This document shows positions 50,838 to 58,007 of a DNA stretch of 64,000 nt, in pieces. Every line of letters begins with the position of its first letter. Position 1 is the first letter of the stretch. The notes beneath the pieces are model-generated. The model had not been told where the DNA came from. It ran no database searches and was given only the letters and a program-made list of their open reading frames with translations. Both the position numbers and the translations under genes were made by a program. Source of the stretch: Solwaraspora sp. WMMD791 (GTDB lineage Bacteria; Actinomycetota; Actinomycetes; Mycobacteriales; Micromonosporaceae); NCBI RefSeq assembly GCF_029581195.1, contig NZ_CP120737.1, positions 1,798,001 to 1,862,000 on the forward strand. The letters are read 5' to 3'.

Positions 50838-53045
50838 TCACCTTTCGGAAGCGGTGGCGTCCGTCGACGCCGACGCGGTGGTCGGGACGGTCAGCAGGTC
50901 GGGAATCTCCGGTGCCCGCCAGCAGGCCACCCGGCTGTGCCCGTACGGCTGCAGTTGCTGCTCCTCGGTGCGGCAGCGGGCAGTGGCGAACGGGCAGCGG
51001 GCGGCGAGCGGACATCCGGCCTCGGCGTCGGCGTCCTCCAGGTCCTTGAGCAGCTCGACCCGGCTGCCGCCGAAGCCGGCCCCGAGGCTCGGTGCGCTGG
51101 ACAGCAACGCCCGGGTGTAGGGGTGCCCCGGGCGGGTGAAGACCTCGTCCACCGGGCCTTCCTCGACGATACGGCCCAGGTAGAGCACGATCACCCGGTC
51201 GGCGAACCCGCGTACCGTGGCCAGGTCGTGGGAGATGAAGATCGACCCCCGGTCGCGGTCGGCGGCGACGTCGCGGATCACCTCCAGGATCTGCGCCTGC
51301 ACGGTGACGTCCAACGCCGACGTCGGTTCGTCGAAGACGATCAGGTCAGGGTCGCCGACCAGGGCGCGGGCGATGCCGACCCGCTGCGCCTGGCCGCCGG
51401 AGAGTTCGTGTGGGCGGCGGGCCAGGATCGACCGGTCCAGGCCCATCCGGTCGAGTACCGCGCCGACCCGCTCGGCCCGCTCGTCGGCCGGTACGCCGAG
51501 TGCCCGCAACGGTTCACCGATGGCGTCGGCGACGCTGCGACGCGGGCTGAGCGAGCCGAACGGATCCTGGAACACCATCTGGGCGCGGGTCCGCAGCCGG
51601 CGCAGCGCCCGGCCGCGCAGCTCGGCCATCCGGGCGCCGCCGATCTCCACGGTGCCCTCGGCCGGCGCGACCAGCCCCAGGATCAGCTTGGCCAGGGTCG
51701 ACTTGCCGCAGCCGCTCTCTCCCACCACGCCGAGGGTCTCGCCGGCGGCCACGGTCAGGTCGACGCCGCGCAGCGCGTGGTGCCCGCCGCGACCGAACCG
51801 GCTGCGGTAGACCACGTGGGCGTCGGCGATGCGCAGCACCGTCCGGTCGCCGACGGCGTCGGCCTCCGCGTCGGCCGGCACCGAGGTGCCGGCTGACGGG
51901 TCGACCCGCGTGCCGGCCACGGCGGGGTCAGTCACGGTGGGGTCGGTGGCCAACGGGCCGGTCTGCGGGTGGAAGCAGGCCAGGGTCCAGCCGGCGGTCC
52001 CGGCGGTCGGACCGGCGGTCGGGTCCGCCGCCGTGGCCGGTGCGGCGATCGGGACCGCCCCGGTCGGTGGGCGCTGGGCGGCGCAGCGGTCGGTGGCGTG
52101 CGCGCAGCGAGCCACGAACGGGCAGTCCCGTGGTGGCGCGGTCAGCAGCGGCATACCGCCGGCGGTGGCCCGGACCGGCCGGCCGTCGACGTCGGGCACC
52201 GAGGCGAGCAACGCCCGGGTGTACGGGTGGGCCGGCGCGCGCAGCACCGTGGCCGCCGGCCCGCTCTCCACGACGGTGCCCGCGTAGAGCACCACCACCC
52301 GGTCGCAGACCTCGGCGATCGAGGCCAGGTCGTGCGAGATCAGCAGCACCCCGCGCCGGTCGGTGTCGGCGGCGTGGCGGAACTGCCGCAGGATCTCCCG
52401 GGCCAGGGTGACGTCCAGGCCGGTGGTGGGTTCGTCGGCGATCAGCAGGCCGGGCGCGCAGCCGGTGGCCAACGAGATCATCACCCGCTGCGCCATCCCA
52501 CCGGACAGTTCGTGCGGGTACGCCGCCAACCGTCGCTGCGGACTGCGGATGCCGACGGCCGCGAAGAGTTCCCCGGCGGTCTCGCGGGCCTGTTGACGGG
52601 TCATGCCCTGGTGGGTGACGAGCCGGTCGGCCAACTGCTGTCCGACGGTCCGGGTGGGGCTCAGCGCGCCGCGCGGGTTCTGGAAACAGATCGCCGCGCC
52701 GTGGCCCCGGTGGCGGCGCAGCTGCTCCGGTCCGAGCCGCAGTACGTCGACCGGGCCACCGCCGCCCGGCCCACCGGTGGCGTCGCCGGTGGGATCGCCG
52801 GTGGGATCGCCGCCGTGGAAGCTGACCCGGCCGGTGGCCTGCGCGCCGCCGGGCAGCAGTCCGACGATGGAGCGGGCCACCATGGACTTGCCGCCGCCGC
52901 TCTCGCCGACCAGGCCGACGACTTCGCCCCGGTCGACGTGCAGGCTGACGTCGCTGAGCGCGGCGACCTGCCGGCCGGGCCGGCGGATCAGCACCGACAG
53001 GTTCTCGATGGCGAGCAGCTCGCGGGTCATCGTCGTCGGGTCCAT
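50838..53045 (-). CDS. Fused two-domain oligopeptide-type ABC ATPase (DppD-DppF fusion)
   Basis: 735 aa from ATG 53045 (GTG 53054, overlapping the permease stop, is the alternative). Domain 1 has Walker A GESGGGKSM, signature LSGGMAQRV, Walker B LLIADEPTTGLD and the oligopeptide-type Cys tail CPFVARCAHATDRC. Domain 2 has GESGCGKST, LSGGQAQRVGIARAL, LIVFDEPTSALD and CPLAARCPFATARC. The linker (residues about 320-390) is Ala/Thr/Pro-rich with TAGPTAGTAG-like repeats. Two complete ATPases in one chain serve the DppB/DppC pores encoded upstream. In domain 1 the signature lacks the usual RVMIA...; MISLATG follows, still compatible with function. Confidence 0.93.
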   Translation of the reverse strand: MDPTTMTRELLAIENLSVLIRRPGRQVAALSDVSLHVDRGEVVGLVGESGGGKSMVARSIVGLLPGGAQATGRVSFHGGDPTGDPTGDATGGPGGGGPVDVLRLGPEQLRRHRGHGAAICFQNPRGALSPTRTVGQQLADRLVTHQGMTRQQARETAGELFAAVGIRSPQRRLAAYPHELSGGMAQRVMISLATGCAPGLLIADEPTTGLDVTLAREILRQFRHAADTDRRGVLLISHDLASIAEVCDRVVVLYAGTVVESGPAATVLRAPAHPYTRALLASVPDVDGRPVRATAGGMPLLTAPPRDCPFVARCAHATDRCAAQRPPTGAVPIAAPATAADPTAGPTAGTAGWTLACFHPQTGPLATDPTVTDPAVAGTRVDPSAGTSVPADAEADAVGDRTVLRIADAHVVYRSRFGRGGHHALRGVDLTVAAGETLGVVGESGCGKSTLAKLILGLVAPAEGTVEIGGARMAELRGRALRRLRTRAQMVFQDPFGSLSPRRSVADAIGEPLRALGVPADERAERVGAVLDRMGLDRSILARRPHELSGGQAQRVGIARALVGDPDLIVFDEPTSALDVTVQAQILEVIRDVAADRDRGSIFISHDLATVRGFADRVIVLYLGRIVEEGPVDEVFTRPGHPYTRALLSSAPSLGAGFGGSRVELLKDLEDADAEAGCPLAARCPFATARCRTEEQQLQPYGHSRVACWRAPEIPDLLTVPTTASASTDATASER

Positions 53046-53050
53046 CGCGG

Positions 53051-53947
53051 TCACCGCCGTTTCGCTTCGGCGCGTTCCTGCAGGCCCTCGCCGAGCAGGC
53101 TGAATCCGAACACGCTGGCCAGCAGGAACAACCCGGGCGGTACGGAGGTCCACCAGCGGCCGGCGACCACGTCGGGTGAGCCGAGGCTGATCATCGACCC
53201 CCATTCGGCGGTCGGCACCGAGATGCCCAGCCCGAGGAAGGACAGCCCGGCCAGGGTCAGCATCGCCCAGCCGCAGCCCAGCGGGGCGATCACCCGGACC
53301 GGGGTGAGGCTGTTGGGCAGCACGTGCCGCCAGAGCACCCCGACCGGGGACGCGCCGGAGGTGACGGCGGCGTCGATGAACGGCAGCTCGCGGACCGAGC
53401 GGACCTCGGCGCGGACCAACCGGGCGTAGCCGGGGGCGTTGACCAGGGCGATGGTGAGGATCAGGTTGACCGTGCCGCCACCGAGCAGGGCTGCCACGGC
53501 CAGGGCGAGGATGAAGGTGGGGAACGCCTGGAAGATGTCGAGCAGCCGCATCAGCACGTCGTCGAGCCAGCCGCCGAAGTAGCCGGCGACCAGGCCCAGG
53601 GTGGTGCCGACGACCACGGCGAGGGCGACGGCGGCGACCGCGATGCCCAGGTCGAGCCGGCCGGCGTGCAGCACCCGGCTCCACACGTCCATCCCGTTGA
53701 TGTCGGTGCCGAGCAGGTGGCTGCCACCGGGTGGCAGCAGCGTACCGGCGGGGTCGATCTCCTCCGGGCCCCACGGCGACAGCAGCGGAGCAGCCAGCGC
53801 GGCCAGGGCAACCACGGCGAGGATCGTCGCGCCGACGGCGATCAGCACGGTGGCGAACCGGCCGCCCCGGGCGGTGCCGGCGGCCACCACCGGCGTGGCG
53901 TCGTCGGCGCTGTCGCCTGGCCCGCCGGCCGCACGCAGGTCAACCAT
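53051..53947 (-). CDS. Dipeptide/oligopeptide-type ABC permease (DppC)
   Basis: 298 aa, ATG sharing one base with the preceding TGA. About six membrane helices; N-terminal LGTDINGMDVWSRVLHAGRLDLGIAV is the DppC/OppC_N signature, and the EAA loop reads DAAVTSGASPVGVLWRHVLPNSLTPV. GLSFLGLGISVPTAEWGSM is the usual C-terminal motif. Inner-membrane half of the importer. Confidence 0.94.
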   Translation of the reverse strand: MVDLRAAGGPGDSADDATPVVAAGTARGGRFATVLIAVGATILAVVALAALAAPLLSPWGPEEIDPAGTLLPPGGSHLLGTDINGMDVWSRVLHAGRLDLGIAVAAVALAVVVGTTLGLVAGYFGGWLDDVLMRLLDIFQAFPTFILALAVAALLGGGTVNLILTIALVNAPGYARLVRAEVRSVRELPFIDAAVTSGASPVGVLWRHVLPNSLTPVRVIAPLGCGWAMLTLAGLSFLGLGISVPTAEWGSMISLGSPDVVAGRWWTSVPPGLFLLASVFGFSLLGEGLQERAEAKRR

Positions 53948-54957
53948 CAGATCTTCACTCTCGGGTCGAGGATCGCGTGCACGACGTCGGCGATCAGGAA
54001 GACGAGGACGTAGCAGACGGCGATGAGCAGTACGGAGGCCTGCACCACCGGGAAGTCGCGGTAGAGCAGCCCGCGCAGCGCCCACTGGCCGAAGCCCTGC
54101 CACGAGTAGACGTACTCGATCAGCACGGTCGAGCCGATCGCGGTGCCGAAGACCAGCGCGGCCAGCGACGGCAGCCGTACCAGGGTGGCCCGGATCAGGT
54201 AGCCGCGGCGCAGCAGCCGCTCGCGCAGCCCGTGCGCGGCGGCGGCGGTGTACGCCTCGGAGTGCAGCACCTCCAGGGCGGAGGCGCGGACGCTGCGCAG
54301 CAGCGGCGCCACCACCACGATCGCCAGGGTGGCGACCGGCAACGCCAGGTGCCCGAGCGCGGAGGTGAACGCCGGCCCGTTGGCGGTCAGTGCGGCGTCG
54401 ATCAGTTCGGCGCCGGTGATCGGGGTGAGGTTGGTGTCCGGGTCGACCCGGCCGCTGGGGGCCGGGAACCAGCCGAGCATGCTGTAGCCGACCAGGACCA
54501 GCACCAGGCCGAGCCAGAACTCCGGCACCGAGTTGCCGATCAGGGCGAGCACCCGGATGCCGTGGTCGGCGGCCCGGTCGGCGCGACGCGCCGACCAGAT
54601 GCCGCCGACCACGGCGATGAGCACCGCCACGGTGACCGCCAGTACCACCAGTTGCAGGGTGGGCCCGACCCGCAGGGCCAGTTCACCGGCGACCGCGTTG
54701 CCGCTCTGGATCGAGGTGCCGAGGTCGCCGGTGGCCAGCCCACCCAGGTAGTCCAGGAACTGTTTCCACAGTGGCTGGTCCAGGCCGTAGCGGGCACGGG
54801 CCGCCGCGGCCTCCACCTCGGTGGCGTTGGGGCCGAGGATGGTCCGGATCGGGTCCCCGGGCAGGACCCGGACCAGGACGAAGGTCGCGACGATCACGCC
54901 GAGCAGCACCGGGACGAGTTGCAGCAGCCGGCGGGCGACGAAGCGGGCGATGCGCAT
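53947..54957 (-). CDS. Dipeptide/oligopeptide-type ABC permease (DppB)
   Basis: 336 aa, ATG start. N-terminal RFVARRLLQLVPVLLGVIVATFVLVRVLPGDP is the DppB signature, GDLGTSI follows, and the EAA loop is EAYTAAAAHGLRERLLRRGYLIRATLV. C-terminal YSWQGFGQWALRGLLYRDFPVVQA is standard. Pairs with DppC; 22 bases after the binding-protein gene. Confidence 0.94.
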   Translation of the reverse strand: MRIARFVARRLLQLVPVLLGVIVATFVLVRVLPGDPIRTILGPNATEVEAAAARARYGLDQPLWKQFLDYLGGLATGDLGTSIQSGNAVAGELALRVGPTLQLVVLAVTVAVLIAVVGGIWSARRADRAADHGIRVLALIGNSVPEFWLGLVLVLVGYSMLGWFPAPSGRVDPDTNLTPITGAELIDAALTANGPAFTSALGHLALPVATLAIVVVAPLLRSVRASALEVLHSEAYTAAAAHGLRERLLRRGYLIRATLVRLPSLAALVFGTAIGSTVLIEYVYSWQGFGQWALRGLLYRDFPVVQASVLLIAVCYVLVFLIADVVHAILDPRVKI

Positions 54958-54979
54958 GAGGGGTGGTCGCCGCCGGTGG

Positions 54980-56638
54980 TCAGGCCGAGGCGCTCAGGTA
55001 GCGCAGCCGGGCCAGCCCGTCCATGGGCTGGACCCAGCCGGCGACCTGTTCGCGGACCGGCAGGTTGAAGTTGGGCTGGCAGAGGATCACCCACGGCACG
55101 TCGGCGGCGAGGATCTCCTGGACCCGCAGCCACAGTTCGTTACGCTCGTTGGCGTCCACGATGGTGTGCGACCGCTCGTAGATCTCCTCCAGCTCCGGGT
55201 TGACGTAGTTGGAGTAGTTGAGGTTGGCACCGTCGACGAAGCTGGTCGCCAGCATGTACTCGACGTCGTTGACCCACAACTGCCCGGAGGTGATCTGCAG
55301 CGGGATGTTCTTCTGCTGCCGCCGCTCGGCCAGGGTGGCCGGGTCCAGCGGGGTCAGTTCCAGCTCGATGCCGACCTTGCGAGCCTCGCTCTGGACCAGC
55401 ACGGCGATCTGCTGCTGGGTGTCGTTGTCGGTGGCGTAGACCAGCTCTGAGGTGATCTGGTCGACCCCGGCGGCGGCGAGCGCGGCGCGGGCGGCGTCCG
55501 GGTCGTAGCCGTACGGGTACCCGCGCTCGTCGTAGCCGGGCATGTCCAGCGGCACCAGGCTCTTCGTCGGGCGGGCGTCGCCGCCGTACACGTTGTTGAT
55601 GATCTGCTCGTACGGCACCGCGTGGGCCAGGGCCTTGCGCACGTCGACGTTGTCGAACGGCGCGGTGGTCACCGACATCTGGATCGCGACCTGTTCGTTG
55701 CTGGCCGCCGAGATGACCTTGATGCCGTCGGCGGACTTCAGATCGGCGATGTCACGCTGGCTGATACCCAGCGCCACGTCGATGTCGCCGGCCTGCAGCT
55801 GCAGCCGCTGGTTGGCGGCGGCCGGCACCACCGAGATCCGGATGGTCCGGGCCTGTGCCGGGTCGGGGCCGGGGTAGCCGTCGTTGGCGGTGAGCACGAT
55901 CTCCTGGCCCTGCACGGCCCGCTCGACGTTGAAGTAGCCGCCGGTCGGCGCGTTGTTGGCGAACCACTCGGTGGCCCACGGGTCGGCGTCGGTGGCGTGC
56001 TTCTTCGCTTCCTCGGAGTCGAACACGTACAGCGAGATGGCCTGGATCTGCCGGGTCAGCGCGCTGGGGAAGGCCTGGGTGAACTGCACCGTGTAGTCGT
56101 CGACGACGGTGATCTGGTCCGGTTCGGTCAGCCCGATGGTCCGGTAGATACCGGCCACGTTGGCCTGGGCGGCGAACGCCCGGTCCTTGGACCACTTGAC
56201 GTCGGCGGCGGTCATCTCGTTGCCGCTGGCGAAGGTGACGCCCTGACGCAGCTTGAGGGTCCAGACCGTCTGGTCGGCGTTGGGCTCGAACGACTCCGCG
56301 AAGGTGGCCACGATGTTCTCGGTGTCGAGGATCCGGGATCCGTCGGCCTCGGTCACCCCGTAGTCGATCATGTAAGGGAAGACGTTCTTGTACAGCATCA
56401 GGGCGACCGGGTCGAAGCCCACGAAGTCCTGGTCCCAGCTGCTGAGGTAGCTGGAAACGGCGATGCGCAGGGTGTCGGTGCCGGTGCCCGGCGAGGCGTT
56501 GCCGGAGCTGTCGGTGCGCGACCCGGAGGCGCAGGCACCGGTGGCGAACAGCAACGTGCCGATGCCGCCTAGCTGGAGCACCGACCGGCGGGAGAGGGCG
56601 GGCGAGGCGGATTCGCCACGCGGAGAGGTACCAGCCAT
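54980..56638 (-). CDS. ABC substrate-binding lipoprotein, family 5
   Basis: 552 aa, ATG after GGAGG at nine bases. Tat-like RR start (SRRSVLQLGGIGTLLF) and a lipobox ending ATGAC at Cys36, so it is an exported lipoprotein. SBP_bac_5 features: ATFAESFEPNADQTVWTLKLRQGVTFASGNEMTAADVKWS, then GTGGYF-like APTGGYFNVER, VRKALAHAVPYEQIIN and PYGYDPDAARAALAAAGV. Captures the external substrate for the DppBC-ATPase importer. First gene of the 13-gene operon. The long family-5 pocket accepts peptides but also heterocycles and metal chelates. Confidence 0.93.
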   Translation of the reverse strand: MAGTSPRGESASPALSRRSVLQLGGIGTLLFATGACASGSRTDSSGNASPGTGTDTLRIAVSSYLSSWDQDFVGFDPVALMLYKNVFPYMIDYGVTEADGSRILDTENIVATFAESFEPNADQTVWTLKLRQGVTFASGNEMTAADVKWSKDRAFAAQANVAGIYRTIGLTEPDQITVVDDYTVQFTQAFPSALTRQIQAISLYVFDSEEAKKHATDADPWATEWFANNAPTGGYFNVERAVQGQEIVLTANDGYPGPDPAQARTIRISVVPAAANQRLQLQAGDIDVALGISQRDIADLKSADGIKVISAASNEQVAIQMSVTTAPFDNVDVRKALAHAVPYEQIINNVYGGDARPTKSLVPLDMPGYDERGYPYGYDPDAARAALAAAGVDQITSELVYATDNDTQQQIAVLVQSEARKVGIELELTPLDPATLAERRQQKNIPLQITSGQLWVNDVEYMLATSFVDGANLNYSNYVNPELEEIYERSHTIVDANERNELWLRVQEILAADVPWVILCQPNFNLPVREQVAGWVQPMDGLARLRYLSASA

Positions 56639-57085
56639 GGGAGAAGTCCTCCGTCGTCAACGGCGAGGGTTACCAGAGAAACTAGCGGTGACTGTGCGTG
56701 AAGCGTCTGGCGAGCTGGGTAGCGAAGTTCGGCCAACCACTCCCCGTGTTCTATCAGGCTGAACGTCAGTGAACAAGAGGTGAAACCCGTTCACCGCGAC
56801 AATCGCGCGACCGGCCACGCACCCAGGCCGAAAGGCCGAGCCAGGCAGGCGCAACTTGTTCACGGTATTTCACACAGCTGATACATCGGCCACCCGGCGC
56901 GGCGACAGCCAGGAGGTTTGCCCCGATTGCTGGATCTTGGGCGAATCCACCACCCGCCCACCAGCCCCGGTGACCTGACGTGATCGACAAAAGTTGATGC
57001 GGGGCCTAAGCTGCCAGACTGACCTCTGGTAGCGCTCCCACCGTCCGTACCCTGCCGGAGGCGCACCGAACAAGGAGGAAGTGGC
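56639..57085. promoter_or_regulatory. Divergent control region of the ABC/hydantoinase operon and lipoprotein gene
   Basis: 447 bases without a convincing gene. Near the operon side lies GTGAACAAG (56769-56777) followed by GTTCAC at 56789; an inverted copy CTTGTTCAC sits at 56855-56863 followed by TTTCACAC. These repeated GTGAAC half-sites may be operators. TAGCGC near 57031 may be part of the promoter of the lipoprotein gene, whose ribosome site is AAGGAGG. No exact promoter could be fixed. Confidence 0.35.
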
Positions 57086-57598
57086 ATGCGCCGCTGCACC
57101 GCGAGCGTACTCATCGCAGTGGCCGCCCTGACGCTGGCCGCCGGTTGCGGCACCGCGTCCGGCGGTACCCCGGGCACACCGACGGCCCCGGTCGTCTCCG
57201 CGCCCGAGACCCGGGAACCGATCCAGGTCAACGTGGCCGACGCGCTCAGCGTCGCCCAACAGGAGTTCAGCCTGATCGCCAGCGGCGACTGGTCCGGCGC
57301 GTGGCAGCTGTGGACCGAGGAGGCCAAGAAGTCCGTCCCGGAAGAGGTCTTCGTCACCACCAACGAAGCCTGTCCGGTGCAGGACGGGGTCGAGTTCGAG
57401 CTCCAGGAGGTCAATCCGGTCAGCGAGACCGCCGTCGACCTCACCTGGCGACGCGACGACACCGTCGGCAACAGCTCGATGCGGCTGGAACAGGACACCT
57501 GGCGGTTCGACCCGGGCGGCGGCGTGCTCGTCGAGTACGCCTCCGGCGCCGACGACGCCATCGCCAACCGTCAGGCCGCCGGCAGCTGCCCCTCCTGA
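57086..57598 (+). CDS. Small lipoprotein
   Basis: 170 aa, ATG with a strong AAGGAGGAA site. Signal with lipobox LAAGC (Cys21), then a Gly/Thr/Pro linker. The mature domain (VADALSVAQQEFSLIASGDWSGAWQLWTEEAKKSVPEEVF) resembles NTF2-like/DUF4878-type extracytoplasmic folds, with a second Cys pair (ACPV, GSCPS). Likely membrane-anchored on the outer face; function unknown. Confidence 0.82.
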   Translation: MRRCTASVLIAVAALTLAAGCGTASGGTPGTPTAPVVSAPETREPIQVNVADALSVAQQEFSLIASGDWSGAWQLWTEEAKKSVPEEVFVTTNEACPVQDGVEFELQEVNPVSETAVDLTWRRDDTVGNSSMRLEQDTWRFDPGGGVLVEYASGADDAIANRQAAGSCPS

Positions 57599-57629
57599 CC
57601 ACCCGCCGGTCACCCTGCGCACACGCGGA

Positions 57630-57672
57630 TGCCCGGCCCCGCGCCGCGAACGTCGGCGGCCGGGGCCGGGCA
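57630..57672. terminator. Strong hairpin between convergent genes
   Basis: Twelve-base arms (tgcccggccccg 57630-57641, cggggccgggca 57661-57672) with an additional inner gccgc/gcggc stem, located between the lipoprotein stop and the end of the small membrane-protein gene. Confidence 0.75.
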
Positions 57673-57686
57673 CCCCACGGGTACGG

Positions 57687-57869
57687 CTACCGCCAGGCGC
57701 GGCGGCGCTTGTTCTGGTGCATCATGTCGCCCGCCCGGCGCAGCAGATTCGAGGTGCGCGACGGACCCCGACGCGACTCCACCACCGAACTGAGCTTGCG
57801 CGCGCCGGCCGCTGCCAACGGCACCGCGATCGCCACGACCGCCCAGCGCTTGATCATCCTGCCGACCAT
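57687..57869 (-). CDS. Small basic membrane protein, 60 aa
   Basis: ATG 57869 follows AAGGAGG at seven bases; the frame reaches 57929 but lacks a start signal there. One hydrophobic helix (WAVVAIAVPLAAAGARKL) followed by a strongly basic C-terminus (SRTSNLLRRAGDMMHQNKRRRAWR). The pattern is that of small conserved actinomycete membrane peptides of unknown role. Confidence 0.72.
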   Translation of the reverse strand: MVGRMIKRWAVVAIAVPLAAAGARKLSSVVESRRGPSRTSNLLRRAGDMMHQNKRRRAWR

Positions 57870-58007
57870 GGTCGCCTCCTTCGTCGCGACGGGGTGTCCG
57901 CCACGTGCTCTCGGCGAACTCATACCCATCGACCCGCCCCGGTACGCCTGCCGACGCCGGCGGCGACGCCCGATCGCCAGCGGGTCGGTGTCAGTCCGCC
58001 GTCGGCA

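Noticed and set aside
48752-51049. Plus-strand open frame of 765 codons opposite hyuA
   Set aside because: Antisense shadow with biased composition; hyuA motifs are intact on the minus strand.
56766-56990. Minus-strand frame of 74 codons in the divergent region
   Set aside because: No ribosome site, no coding bias and no recognisable similarity; the region is better read as regulatory.
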